Assembly: GCF_003633775.1 (NCBI RefSeq)
Contig: NZ_RBIN01000008.1
Location: 62,001-126,000 of the forward strand
Source of the DNA: Kushneria sinocarnis
Lineage (GTDB): Bacteria > Pseudomonadota > Gammaproteobacteria > Pseudomonadales > Halomonadaceae
DNA length: 64,000 nucleotides
Direction of reading: 5' to 3'
In this document: in pieces, positions 34,552 to 43,734 of the stretch
How the letters are laid out: every line of letters starts with the position of its first letter
Numbering within the stretch: the first letter of the stretch is position 1
The notes under the pieces: model-generated
Told to the model about the DNA's origin: nothing
What the model saw: the letters and a program-made list of their open reading frames with translations, nothing else
Databases searched by the model: none
Position numbers and translations under genes: made by a program

Positions 34552-37467
34552 GTGCCCTCAAGCCCTTCCCGATCCGTCGCTGACATGACTTCACTTCCTG
34601 CCGTTCTGCGCCATGCCCTCGCCGGTCGAGCCGGCAGCCTGCTGGGCGCGCTGACAGTGGCCCTGCTGCTTTTGAGCCTGCTGCCGGAGAGGGCGCTGTT
34701 TGCCTCGCTGAGGGCCTATCTCGGCTTTCATACCCTGGTCGAGCTGGTCTGCATCATCGTCGCACTGCTGGTGCCGCTGTCGATCTTCAACGGCTATCGT
34801 CAGCCTGTGCCCGGGCCCTATGTCGTCATGGGCACCCTGTTCGCCCTCTCGGGGCTCGGCGACGTGCTGCATGTACTGACCATGGAGGGCATGCCCGGCC
34901 TGTTCCGGGCGGGCTCGCTGAATCAGAGCATCTACTTCTGGCTGATCGCACGGCTGTTTGCCATCAGCGGTCTGCTGGCGCTCGGGGCAATGCCGTTGCG
35001 GGAGTGGGGCCCCGCACGCGTGCGGCTTGTCGTCACCTGTCTGACCCTGGTCGGCCTGGTGCTGCTGTACGGCGGCTTCCGGCCGCCGGGCCATCTCCCG
35101 GCGCTGTTCGTGCCCGGGCAGGGGCTGACCCCGCTCAAGGTCGAAGCCGAGTGGGGGCTGGCCCTGCTCAGCCTGTGCGCGGGGGCGGCCCTGCTGCAGG
35201 GCCGGGCGCCGGGCGACCGCAATACGCGCCGGTTACTGGCAGTGGCAGCCTGGATCACGGCCCTGGCGGAAATCTGCTTCACGCTCTACAGCACCGCCAC
35301 CGATGAGTTCAATGTCATCGGTCATGTCTACAAGGCGATCTCCTATACCCTGGTGTTCCGGGCGGTATTTCTGGCCCGGATCCGGGCTCCCTATCAGGCA
35401 CTGGAGGAAGCACGGCACGCCCTGGCCGATCAGGAGCAGCGCTGGCAGCTGGCCCTGACCGGCTCCGCTACCGGCGTCTGGGACCAGTCCCCCCAGCAGG
35501 GACTGATCCATACCTCGCGGGAGTTCGCCCGGCTGCTCGGCTATGAGACGCAGGGCCTGCCCCACCAGCTCACCCGGTTTCGCGAACTGGTTCATCCCGA
35601 TGATCGCGAACGTGTCCGACGCAGCCTGCAGGATCATCTGGCGGGTCGTACCGATCACTGGCGTTCGGAGCATCGCCTGCTCGACAGCCGGGGGGAGTGG
35701 CGCTGGCTGCTGGTCAACGGCCGGATCATGGCCACCGACACCGCCGGCCACGCTACCCGGGTCGTCGGGGCCGCCATCGACATCCAGGCCGGCAAGGAGC
35801 GGGAACAGGAGCTCGGCAACGTCCGCAGCCGACTTCAGGCCATCTTCGACATGGCGCCCATGGGGCTGGTGGTGTTCGATGAGCAGGGCCGACTCGAACA
35901 GCACAACACGGCCCTGCAGCGTCTGCTCGGCGAAGCCTCGGATCAGGCCCCACAGGAGATCTGGCAACTGGTGGGCAACGACCAGCGCCCGGCCATCCGG
36001 CGCCACTGGCAGCGCTGGCAGGCGGCCGTGGCTGATGGCGACACCACCCCCTTCAGACACGAGATCAGCCTGGCCGGTCACCACCCCGCGCCACTCTGGA
36101 CCCGCTGGCTGATCACCCCGCTACCCGATGGGCACCATCTCGGGGTCATCGAGGACATCAGCAATCAGCGTCAGGCCATCACCCTGCTGCAGGAGAACGC
36201 CGAGCTCTATCGCAGCACCTTTGAAAGCGGCAACGCCATCAAGCTTTTGATCGACCCCGACAACAATCGGATCGTGGACGCCAACCCGGCCGCGGTCGAG
36301 TATTACGACTACCCCCTGGCAACCCTGCGCCGGCTGCACCTCGACGAGCTGGTCATGACGCCGCTCGAGGTGATCCGTGAACGCATCCAGCGTTCGCTGG
36401 AGCACGGCGGCAGCCACTTCGAATCCCGGCATCTCGGCCGAGACGGCCAAATCCGTGAAGTGGAAGTCTTCACGGCTCCGATCACGCTGGGCGGACGCCG
36501 GCTGATCTACGAGATGGTGCATGACATCAGCGCCCGCAAGCAGGCCGAGAACGAGCTTCACCTGCTCAATCAGCGTCTGGCGCGTTACGGTGAAAACCGC
36601 CGCCATCTCAACCAGCTGAGCGCCCGGCTTTACGGCCTGACCGATCCCTCCGACCTGCCGGCCCTGCTCGAGCAGGAACTGCCGGGCTGTTTTCCCGAAG
36701 TCTGCGGCGAACTGGCACTGCGCTTCGAGGAGCTCGAAGGTGAAGCCCATCGCATCCACTGGGGAAGCGCCGGCTGCGAACAGCACGTCTTTCATCATGA
36801 AGAACGACTGGAGAGCGCCGCCGGCGCCATCGGCAAGCTGACCCTGCGCGGTACTCCGGAGGATGACGAGGATCGCGCGCGCCTGGAGCGCATGGCCAGC
36901 GATGCCGCACGGGCCATGACACTGGCCGTGATCAATCTGCGGCTGCGCCAGCAGCTGACCCGGGACGCCTATCGGGATGCGCTGACCGGGCTTTACAACC
37001 GCCGCCATCTGGAAGCCGAACTGCCCGGTCTTTTGAGCCGCGCCACAAGCGAGCAGCCGCTCTCGCTGGTGCTGCTGGATCTGGACCACTTCAAGCAGCT
37101 CAACGACACCTGGGGGCACGACATCGGTGATGAGGTACTGCGCGCGATCGCCCGCCTGATGGAAGGCATGCTGCGCACCAGCGATATTGCCTGTCGCTAT
37201 GGCGGCGAGGAGTTTGTGGTGGCCATGCCCGGCGCCAGCGCTGCCGTCGCCGAGCGGCGCCTGGGCATGATTCTCGAACGGTTTCGCGACTGGCGGCTGA
37301 CAGTGGCCGGGGGCGTGATCGAACAGCGCAGCTTTTCGGCCGGGCTGGTCGAAGCGCCGCATCAGGGCAGCAACATGACCCAGCTGCTGGAACAGGCCGA
37401 TCGCGCCCTCTACCGCGCCAAGCGCGCCGGCCGTGCCCGGATCGTCGTGGCAGCCGAGACTGACTGA
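34552..37467 (+). CDS. Membrane sensor diguanylate cyclase (MASE3-PAS-PAS-PAS-GGDEF)
   Basis: Would make the second messenger c-di-GMP in response to membrane or ligand signals. Order of domains in 971 residues: a seven-helix MASE3-type membrane module (about 10-280), PAS domains near 295-415, 425-530 and 550-660, a GAF-like region near 690-795, and a C-terminal GGDEF domain. The active site reads G-G-E-E-F (about 884). The inhibitory site R-T-S-D stands five residues before it, so both catalysis and product feedback look intact. There is no EAL domain. Start uncertain: GTG 34552 or ATG 34585. Confidence 0.88.
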   Translation: MPSSPSRSVADMTSLPAVLRHALAGRAGSLLGALTVALLLLSLLPERALFASLRAYLGFHTLVELVCIIVALLVPLSIFNGYRQPVPGPYVVMGTLFALSGLGDVLHVLTMEGMPGLFRAGSLNQSIYFWLIARLFAISGLLALGAMPLREWGPARVRLVVTCLTLVGLVLLYGGFRPPGHLPALFVPGQGLTPLKVEAEWGLALLSLCAGAALLQGRAPGDRNTRRLLAVAAWITALAEICFTLYSTATDEFNVIGHVYKAISYTLVFRAVFLARIRAPYQALEEARHALADQEQRWQLALTGSATGVWDQSPQQGLIHTSREFARLLGYETQGLPHQLTRFRELVHPDDRERVRRSLQDHLAGRTDHWRSEHRLLDSRGEWRWLLVNGRIMATDTAGHATRVVGAAIDIQAGKEREQELGNVRSRLQAIFDMAPMGLVVFDEQGRLEQHNTALQRLLGEASDQAPQEIWQLVGNDQRPAIRRHWQRWQAAVADGDTTPFRHEISLAGHHPAPLWTRWLITPLPDGHHLGVIEDISNQRQAITLLQENAELYRSTFESGNAIKLLIDPDNNRIVDANPAAVEYYDYPLATLRRLHLDELVMTPLEVIRERIQRSLEHGGSHFESRHLGRDGQIREVEVFTAPITLGGRRLIYEMVHDISARKQAENELHLLNQRLARYGENRRHLNQLSARLYGLTDPSDLPALLEQELPGCFPEVCGELALRFEELEGEAHRIHWGSAGCEQHVFHHEERLESAAGAIGKLTLRGTPEDDEDRARLERMASDAARAMTLAVINLRLRQQLTRDAYRDALTGLYNRRHLEAELPGLLSRATSEQPLSLVLLDLDHFKQLNDTWGHDIGDEVLRAIARLMEGMLRTSDIACRYGGEEFVVAMPGASAAVAERRLGMILERFRDWRLTVAGGVIEQRSFSAGLVEAPHQGSNMTQLLEQADRALYRAKRAGRARIVVAAETD

Positions 37468-37486
37468 CAGGACGCCGCCGAAAGAC

Positions 37487-37524
37487 GGCCGTCATGGCCG
37501 CCACCCCGCTCGGCCACGACGGCC
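37487..37524. terminator. Long hairpin between convergent GGDEF and small acidic protein genes
   Basis: GGCCGTCATGGCCG pairs with CGGCCACGACGGCC at 13 of 14 positions around a 10-base loop, 20 bases after the cyclase stop. It has no T-run, and its position suggests a bidirectional terminator. Confidence 0.5.
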
Positions 37525-37547
37525 CGTGCACACGGCACTGAAGCCGC

Positions 37548-37853
37548 TCAGTTCCTGTCGGGCGTAAAGTCGGGCGGGTCACTGGCAGGGAAGGTCTCCC
37601 GGGCAGCTTCATCGACCCGACCCGAGCCGTTGCCCATATCAATGGCGGGATCCACATCCTCGATCCGTGCCTGGCGGTCGATCGCCTGATCGGCCACCAG
37701 CCCCTCATCCTCTTCACGTACCAGCTTGCGCGGCACCCAGCGATGCTTGCCGGCCCCGGTCTCGATCTTGACGTAGTGCTCGTTGGCACTGATCACCCGT
37801 CCGAGCGTTTCGCCTTCGGGAGTGCGCATGGCACTGTCCGTGCGAATATCCAT
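37548..37853 (-). CDS. Small acidic conserved protein, PRC-barrel/DUF2171-like
   Basis: A 101-residue soluble, acidic protein. The first half (G-E-T-L-G-R-V-I-S, then Y-V-K-I-E-T) looks like a short PRC-barrel/DUF2171 beta domain. The second half contains D-P-A-I-D-M-G and ends in the E-T-F-P-A-S-D-P-P-D-F motif that recurs in small proteobacterial proteins of unknown function. The ATG is 6 bases after GGAGG. No partner is suggested by its position. Confidence 0.7.
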   Translation of the reverse strand: MDIRTDSAMRTPEGETLGRVISANEHYVKIETGAGKHRWVPRKLVREEDEGLVADQAIDRQARIEDVDPAIDMGNGSGRVDEAARETFPASDPPDFTPDRN

Positions 37854-37929
37854 GAAAGCCTCCTGCTTTCCCGGTTCGACAACAAACAGTGTAGTTCAAC
37901 CATCGATTTGCCAAAAAATCGAGGCAGGC

Positions 37930-38111
37930 CCTTCGATCGGTTCGATCAATAATCCGGAAGCCTATTGGACATTGGTCTTACTAGAGCAATCTCACACTCA
38001 CTTGAAACCGTTTATTTACAGCTATATACGGAAAAACCATCCATCATGCGGCGATAGTGGCATTGCCTGTAATGATCGAATCAATCATTTTTATATTGTT
38101 CCGATCAATAT
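37930..38111 (+). promoter_or_regulatory. AT-rich control region with GATC-type inverted repeats before kdgT
   Basis: The ~308-base gap before kdgT is much richer in AT than the surrounding DNA. It holds an inverted repeat AATGAT-N7-ATCATT (38071-38089), the 9-mer CCGATCAAT (38101-38109) and GATCGGTTCGATCAAT (37935-37950). The segment TGATCGAATCAATCATTTT (38073-38091) recurs with two changes before the kinase gene at 43.7 kb. I read these as binding sites for a shared regulator. No clear sigma-70 promoter was identified. Confidence 0.5.
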
Positions 38112-38161
38112 CAATGACCAGCGCAATACCGGTTTGACGATCACAGTCAGGAGGTTCAGTC

Positions 38162-39289
38162 ATGCGCCTGCTAGCCAATGTCGAGAAGGTCCCTGGCGGC
38201 CTGATGGTAATACCACTGCTGCTGGGTGCCACACTCAATACAGTGGACCAGCAGCACCTCCCCTGGGTGACATCATCTCTGCAGTGGCTCGGCGCCGGTC
38301 AGACCGGTGACGGGCACTATGAGTTTCTGCGCATTGGCGGTTTCTCGCAGGAGCTTTTCAAGGATGGTGCGCTGGTATTGATCGCGCTGTTCCTGTTCTG
38401 CTCCGGCAGTCAGATGAATCTGCGAGTAGGGGGCCATGCGCTCAAGAAAGGTGTGCTGCTGGTTGCCGCCAAGTATCTGACCGGTCTGGCAGTCGGGATC
38501 ACCCTGGGATGGCTGTTCGGACCCTTCAATGGTCTGCTGGGACTGTCAACGGTGGCCATCATAGCCGCCATGACCAACGGCAATGGAGGTATGTATGCTG
38601 CATTGACCAGTCAGTACGGAAACCGTTCTGATACTGGCGCCGTTGCCATCCTGTCACTCAACGATGGCCCCTTCTTCACCCTGATGTCACTGGGTCTGCT
38701 GGGCTCCCAGTTTCCAGTCATCGCTTTCATTGCCGTACTGCTGCCGATCGCACTGGGCATGCTACTGGGCAATCTCGACGAAGATATTCGCAACTTCCTC
38801 AAGCCCGGCGAGATTCTACCGGTTCCCTTTTTCGCCTTTGCGCTTGGCGCCAACATGAACCTGGCGGCCTTCTTCAACCCGGAGGTCGTGGGCGCCGGAT
38901 TGCTGCTTGGGGTAATGACCACGGTACTGACCGGGGGGATCGGCATCCTGGTCTTTCGGCTGTTCCGTGAACGCAGCGTAATCGCACCAATTTCGGAGGC
39001 AACTACTGCCGGCAATGCTGCTGGTACACCGGCCGCCATCGCAGCGGCTGCTTCGGTAGCTGCCGGTTCCGGCATGATGAGCGCTGCAGAGGCGCAGCAG
39101 TATCAGGATCTGGTGTCCATTGCGACGTCGCAGATTTCCATTTCGACCCTGACCACTGCGCTGCTGGGGCCAGCTGCCGTCATGCTGGTGGATCGCTGGC
39201 AGCGCCGCCGCGGGATCGATGGTACCGTCGAGCGCGATGCCACAAACGCTTCGGAGGAGGCGCCCCGCCCCACCGCGGACAGCGCCTGA
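38162..39289 (+). CDS. kdgT: 2-keto-3-deoxygluconate permease-family transporter
   Basis: Inner-membrane sugar-acid:H+ symporter of 375 residues and about ten helices. Signatures include K-V-P-G-G-L-M-V-I-P-L-L-L-G near residue 9, A-A-M-T-N-G-N-G-G-M-Y near 135 and a Gly/Ala-rich segment near 280-310. KdgT homologues import 2-keto-3-deoxygluconate; in this context the real substrate may be another aldonic acid. A strong AGGAGG precedes the ATG. It is the first gene of the run with larA, larE, larB and larC, so it probably supplies the LarA substrate. Confidence 0.9.
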   Translation: MRLLANVEKVPGGLMVIPLLLGATLNTVDQQHLPWVTSSLQWLGAGQTGDGHYEFLRIGGFSQELFKDGALVLIALFLFCSGSQMNLRVGGHALKKGVLLVAAKYLTGLAVGITLGWLFGPFNGLLGLSTVAIIAAMTNGNGGMYAALTSQYGNRSDTGAVAILSLNDGPFFTLMSLGLLGSQFPVIAFIAVLLPIALGMLLGNLDEDIRNFLKPGEILPVPFFAFALGANMNLAAFFNPEVVGAGLLLGVMTTVLTGGIGILVFRLFRERSVIAPISEATTAGNAAGTPAAIAAAASVAAGSGMMSAAEAQQYQDLVSIATSQISISTLTTALLGPAAVMLVDRWQRRRGIDGTVERDATNASEEAPRPTADSA

Positions 39290-39368
39290 ACGGCCCGGCG
39301 TCAATCATGCAGGCTATGCTGAACGAAGCGGCCACCGAGCCGGCCGCTTCAATCCGGCAGGAGACAAC

Positions 39369-40631
39369 ATGCAGACATCACTGCTCTACGGTCGGGGCGA
39401 ACTCCCCCTCGACCTGCCCGAGGACACCTTCGTGGTCGAGCCACCGGTCCAGCACGCCCTCGCAGCGCCCGAGGACGCCATTCGCGCCGCGCTCGACGCG
39501 CCCATCGACACGCCAGCGCTGAAGGAGATGGTGCGGGCCGAGGATCGGGTCGCCATCGTCATCAGCGACATCACCCGCCCGACGCCCAATCATCTGCTGG
39601 TGCCACTGCTGATCGACACGCTCGCTCATGTCCCGCATGACCATTTCGTCATCATCAATGGCACCGGCACCCACCGCGATCAGACCGAAGACGAGCTGCG
39701 CGGCATGCTGGGCGACTGGGTGGTCGATCACATCGAGATCATCAACAACCACTGCGACAATTACGACGAGCTGATCAACGTCGGCGACAACAGCTTCGGC
39801 TGCCCCTCCTGGCTCAATCGCCGCTATGTCGAGGCCGACTTTCGCATCGTCACCGGCTTCATCGAGCCGCACTTCTTTGCCGGGTTCTCCGGCGGGCCCA
39901 AGGGGATCATGCCGGGCATTGCCGGGCTCGAGACCATCATGACCTTCCATAACGCCCGCATGATCGGCGATCCGCGCTCGACCTGGGGCAACATGGCGGA
40001 CAATCCGCTGCAGGCGATGACCCGCGAGATCAATGCGCTCTGCCCACCGCACTTCATGCTCAATGTCACCCTCAATCGCGACAAGGCGATCACGAAGGTC
40101 TTCGCCGGCGACATGACCGAGGCCCACCGCCGCGGCTGTGAACATGAACTCGAACACGCCATGGTGCGCTGTGACGAACGCTTCGATGTCGTGATCACCG
40201 GCAACTCCGGCTATCCGCTCGATCAGAACCTCTATCAGGCGGTCAAGGGCATGAGCGCGGCGCACAAGATCGTGCGCGAGGGCGGCACCATCATCATGGC
40301 GGCAGAGTGCTCGGATGGCATTCCCGAGCACGGCAAGTTCGCCGAAATTCTGACCATGGCCGATACCCCGCAGGCCCTGCTCGAGATGATCGAGGACCCG
40401 GAGTTTGCCATGCTCGATCAGTGGCAGGTCCAGAAGCAGGCGGTCATCCAGAGCTTTGCCAACGTGATGCTCTACTCCACCCTGAGCGACGACCATACGC
40501 GCCGGGCCCTGCTGGAGCCGACGCACGACATCGAAGCCACCCTCGCCACGCTGCAAAAGCGTTATGGTAACGGCATGCGAGTCGCGGTCATGCCGCTGGG
40601 GCCGCTGACCGTTCCCTATGTGGATGAATGA
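39369..40631 (+). CDS. larA: LarA-family nickel-pincer-dependent hydroxyacid racemase/epimerase
   Basis: Member of the DUF2088/LarA superfamily (420 aa), which inverts the alpha-hydroxy carbon by hydride transfer on a nickel-pincer nucleotide. All functional positions are seen: Asp67 and Arg70 (D-I-T-R-P-T-P), His102 (G-T-G-T-H-R), His168 and cofactor-binding Lys178 (P-H-F-F-A-G-F-S-G-G-P-K), His194 (nickel ligand), Gln290 and Lys293. The founding enzyme is lactate racemase; relatives act on malate, hydroxyglutarate or gluconate. Being between a KdgT permease and the pincer-cofactor genes, with an acid-sugar kinase locus next door, suggests a sugar-acid 2-epimerase rather than lactate racemase. 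Confidence 0.88.
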   Translation: MQTSLLYGRGELPLDLPEDTFVVEPPVQHALAAPEDAIRAALDAPIDTPALKEMVRAEDRVAIVISDITRPTPNHLLVPLLIDTLAHVPHDHFVIINGTGTHRDQTEDELRGMLGDWVVDHIEIINNHCDNYDELINVGDNSFGCPSWLNRRYVEADFRIVTGFIEPHFFAGFSGGPKGIMPGIAGLETIMTFHNARMIGDPRSTWGNMADNPLQAMTREINALCPPHFMLNVTLNRDKAITKVFAGDMTEAHRRGCEHELEHAMVRCDERFDVVITGNSGYPLDQNLYQAVKGMSAAHKIVREGGTIIMAAECSDGIPEHGKFAEILTMADTPQALLEMIEDPEFAMLDQWQVQKQAVIQSFANVMLYSTLSDDHTRRALLEPTHDIEATLATLQKRYGNGMRVAVMPLGPLTVPYVDE

Positions 40632-40664
40632 TCACCGGATGCGCACAATCCCGGAAGGATTTTC

Positions 40665-41591
40665 ATGAGCGATGTGAGCTTTAGCAATCGGATCGAACAT
40701 GTCTCGGTCGACCCACCCGCTGGCCCGAGCGGACCACAGCTGACCCATGACGTCAGCGAGGGCACGGCGCTGGAGGCCAGGCTCGAGCAGCTGCGCGCAG
40801 TATTGCGTGAAATGGGCGATGTCGTGGTGGCCTTCTCCGGCGGTGTCGACAGCACCTTTCTACTGGCCGTGGCGCTGGACACGCTGGGCAGGGAACATGT
40901 ACTGGCGGTAACTGCCGACTCCGAATCCTACCCCTATGAGGAGCTCGATGCTGCCCGCGAGCTGGCGCGGCAGCTGAACGCACCACATCGGGTGATCCGG
41001 ACCTCGGAGCTCGACATCCCGGGCTACGCCGACAATGACGCCAGTCGCTGCTACTACTGCAAGTCCGGGCTGTTCACTCATCTGGCACCGGTCATGGTCG
41101 AAGCCGGCCTGCACAATATCGTGTTCGGCCTGATTGCCGACGATATCGGCGAGCATCGCCCCGGCACCATCGCCGCGCGTGAACACGGCGTGCGCGGGCC
41201 GCTGCACGAGGTCGGGCTCTACAAGGCCGAGATTCGCGAACTCTCGCAGGCCATGGGCCTGCCCACCTGGAACAAGCCCTCGCTGGCCTGTCTCTCTTCC
41301 CGGGTGGCCTATGGCGAACGGATCACGCTGGAAAAGCTCGAGCGTATCGCCGAAGCCGAGCGCCGGGTACGTGCCCTGGGCATCGGGCAGCTGCGGGTAC
41401 GCCACCATGGCGAACTCGCCCGTATCGAAGTCGCACCCGCCGACATGCCCCGCCTGCTCGAACATCATGACCGGCTGGTCAGCGAGCTCACCGAACTGGG
41501 TTATCACTGGGTCACGCTCGATCTTGCCGGCTATCGCAGTGGCAGCATGACCCGCATGCTCGAGCCCGACACACGGACCACCCATGAGTGA
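40665..41591 (+). CDS. larE: LarE, sulfur transferase for nickel-pincer cofactor synthesis
   Basis: ATP-dependent PP-loop enzyme (308 aa) that adenylylates and adds sulfur to the dicarboxylated pyridinium nucleotide made by LarB. The ATP motif S-G-G-V-D-S is at 58-63. The sulfur-donor Cys is Cys209 in [10 protein letters not shown]-x-x-C pair (Cys129, Cys132) is also present, giving the three-cysteine set described for [4Fe-4S]-using LarE homologues, in contrast to the single sacrificial Cys of Lactiplantibacillus. It carries ~30 extra residues at the N-terminus. It overlaps larB by 8 bases. Confidence 0.92.
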   Translation: MSDVSFSNRIEHVSVDPPAGPSGPQLTHDVSEGTALEARLEQLRAVLREMGDVVVAFSGGVDSTFLLAVALDTLGREHVLAVTADSESYPYEELDAARELARQLNAPHRVIRTSELDIPGYADNDASRCYYCKSGLFTHLAPVMVEAGLHNIVFGLIADDIGEHRPGTIAAREHGVRGPLHEVGLYKAEIRELSQAMGLPTWNKPSLACLSSRVAYGERITLEKLERIAEAERRVRALGIGQLRVRHHGELARIEVAPADMPRLLEHHDRLVSELTELGYHWVTLDLAGYRSGSMTRMLEPDTRTTHE

Positions 41592-42324
41592 ACACAGCGA
41601 CAACGAGCGCATCGCCGATCTCGGCTTTGCCCGCGTCGACCATGACCGCGAGGCACGCAACGGTGTCCCTGAAGTCATCTTCGGCGAAGGCAAGCGGGCC
41701 GAACAGATCAGCGCCATCGTGACCTGCCTGCGCGAGCGTCACCGGCGCGCGCTGGTTACCCGGCTCGATGCCGAGCGCGCCGAATGCGTGCTGCGTGATC
41801 ATCCCGGGGGCACCTATGACCCTGCCAGCCGGCTGCTGCGCTGGGGAGAGGCCCCCGGGCGCCTGCCGGGTCGGGTCGCCGTGATCTGCGCCGGCACCTC
41901 CGATCTGCCGGTCGCCGAGGAAGCGGCCCAGACGCTGGAGTGGCTGGGTGTGGAAGTGGCCCGGCTCAGTGACGTCGGCGTGGCCGGGCTCGACCGGCTG
42001 CTCGCCCATCGCACCGCGATCGCCCGCGCCGACGTGCTGATCGTGGTCGCCGGCATGGAAGGCGCCCTGCCCAGTGTGGTCACCGGGCTGGTACGCAATC
42101 CGGTGATTGCCGTCCCCACCTCGGTGGGTTACGGCGCCAGCCTGCAGGGCGTCACCGCCCTGCTCGGCATGCTCTCGGCCTGTGCCACCGGCATGAGCGT
42201 GGTCAACATCGACAACGGCTTTGGCGCCGCCTGGCAGGCCGCCAGCATTCTCGGCCTGGTGGCACACGGCGTGAACCCGGCACCGGTCGACTTCTCCCAC
42301 AACGCGGACGCCCCGGGGTCATGA
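41584..42324 (+). CDS. larB: LarB, nicotinic acid adenine dinucleotide carboxylase/hydrolase
   Basis: First enzyme of the nickel-pincer pathway: it carboxylates the pyridinium ring of NaAD and splits off AMP. The 246-residue protein has the PurE-like C-terminal domain, with [16 protein letters not shown] near 97 and [10 protein letters not shown] near 178, both typical of LarB. It overlaps larE by 8 bases and larC by 4, so the three are translationally coupled. Confidence 0.95.
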   Translation: MSEHSDNERIADLGFARVDHDREARNGVPEVIFGEGKRAEQISAIVTCLRERHRRALVTRLDAERAECVLRDHPGGTYDPASRLLRWGEAPGRLPGRVAVICAGTSDLPVAEEAAQTLEWLGVEVARLSDVGVAGLDRLLAHRTAIARADVLIVVAGMEGALPSVVTGLVRNPVIAVPTSVGYGASLQGVTALLGMLSACATGMSVVNIDNGFGAAWQAASILGLVAHGVNPAPVDFSHNADAPGS

Positions 42325-43562
42325 ACCGACTGCATATCGACTGTACCTTTGGCATCGCCGGCGACATGCTGCTGGCGGCGCTGATCGATCTGGGCGCCGA
42401 TATCGGGAGCATTCAATGCGACCTGCAGCGCCTGCCGCTGGATGACTTCGAACTGGCCTGCGAACGGGTCGACCGCTGCGGCATCAGCGCCCGACTGCTG
42501 CACATCCAGCCGGGCAATCATGGGCACGAACACGCTCATCATCACGCTCATGCCCATGACCACCCCCACCGCCGCGCCGGCGACATCCTCGCCATGCTCG
42601 CAACCGCCGACCTGCCATCACGGGTACGGCAGCGGGCGCAGGCACTGTTTACCGCCATTGCCGAAGCCGAAGGACGCATCCACGGCATCGACCCGGCCGA
42701 GGTGCACCTGCACGAGGTCGGGGCAATGGATTCGATCATCGACATCCTCGGCGTCTGCCTGGCGCTGGAGCAGCTCGACATCGACATCCTCACGGCCTCC
42801 CCGGTCCCGGTCGGTCATGGCGTGGTCAGTATGGCCCATGGCCGCTTCCCGATTCCGGCGCCGGCCACCCTGGAGCTGCTGCGCCATGTTCCGCTGTCGG
42901 CTTTCGACGCTCCCGGCGAGCTGACCACCCCCACCGGCGCCGCCTTTCTGCAGGTGCTGGTCGGGCAGTTCGGCACACTGCCGGCGGCCACCCCGCTGCG
43001 GATCGGCTATGGCGCCGGCCGTCGCGACTTCGATCACCCCAATGTGCTGCGTGCGGTACTGTTCGAGCAGCAACCCGTCGAGCAACAACCCGCTGCGCCT
43101 GCCCGCGAATCGATCACGGTACTGGAGTGCCAGCTCGATGATGCCACCGGCGAGCAGCTGGGCCATGCGCTGTCACTGCTGCTGGAGGCCGGCGCACTGG
43201 ACGTGTTCCATACACCGGTCACCATGAAGAAGTCCCGCCCCGGCACGCTGGTCACCGTCCTTGCCCGCCCGTCCGATGTCGCAGGACTGGAAGGGCTGCT
43301 GCTGAGACATACCCCCACCTTCGGTGTGCGCCGGCATGAATGTGCACGACTGGCGCTCGAGCGGCATACCGAGACGGTGACCACGCCGCTGGGCGAAGCC
43401 CGGATCAAGATTGGTCTGCTCGATGGCCATGAACTGCACGTCGCCCCCGAATTCGACGACATACATCGCCTCGCGTGTCAGCACAGCCGCTCATTCGAGG
43501 AGGTGAGGAGGCTGATCCTCGAAGCCCGACGGCCCGATTCCCCTCCGGATGCAGACGCATGA
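42321..43562 (+). CDS. larC: LarC, nickel insertion protein of pincer cofactor synthesis
   Basis: CTP-dependent nickel insertase (413 aa) that completes the pincer cofactor. It opens with C-T-F-G-I-A-G-D-M near residue 8 and contains a His-rich tract at about 67-83, a probable nickel-holding segment. E-V-H-L-H-E-V-G-A-M-D-S-I-I-D near 127 and M-K-K-S-R-P-G near 299 are family landmarks. The gene is one uninterrupted frame; in Lactiplantibacillus the same product needs a programmed frameshift between larC1 and larC2. It starts in a 4-base overlap with larB. No nickel transporter gene is nearby. Confidence 0.94.
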   Translation: MNRLHIDCTFGIAGDMLLAALIDLGADIGSIQCDLQRLPLDDFELACERVDRCGISARLLHIQPGNHGHEHAHHHAHAHDHPHRRAGDILAMLATADLPSRVRQRAQALFTAIAEAEGRIHGIDPAEVHLHEVGAMDSIIDILGVCLALEQLDIDILTASPVPVGHGVVSMAHGRFPIPAPATLELLRHVPLSAFDAPGELTTPTGAAFLQVLVGQFGTLPAATPLRIGYGAGRRDFDHPNVLRAVLFEQQPVEQQPAAPARESITVLECQLDDATGEQLGHALSLLLEAGALDVFHTPVTMKKSRPGTLVTVLARPSDVAGLEGLLLRHTPTFGVRRHECARLALERHTETVTTPLGEARIKIGLLDGHELHVAPEFDDIHRLACQHSRSFEEVRRLILEARRPDSPPDADA

Positions 43563-43572
43563 ACCAGGACAC

Positions 43573-43725
43573 AAATGATCAAAACAATCAAAAATGACCG
43601 ATCCCAAAATATCCTGAAAAGCTCCGGTTAACAAAGGTTCCGAAGTATTTCCAGGCGATCACCCTGCGATGGTCTACTTGCCAATATTGATCAATTCAAT
43701 CATTTTATGATCAATCATTGATCGG
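43573..43725 (+). promoter_or_regulatory. AT-rich control region with palindromic operator before the acid-sugar kinase gene
   Basis: A perfect 15-bp palindrome GATCAATCATTGATC (43709-43723) ends 11 bases before the kinase start. Upstream lie ATTGATCAAT (43686-43695) and TGATCAATTCAATCATTTT (43688-43706), which matches the pre-kdgT segment. CATTGATCGG (43716-43725) contains the reverse of the CCGATCAAT seen there. A further GATC cluster is at 43576-43593. The placement next to the start codon fits repression. Confidence 0.55.
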
Positions 43726-43734
43726 ACACTTGCC

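Noticed and set aside
42321-43562. A possible programmed frameshift in larC, as in Lactiplantibacillus larC1/larC2.
   Set aside because: The gene is a single uninterrupted frame of normal length with both halves present.
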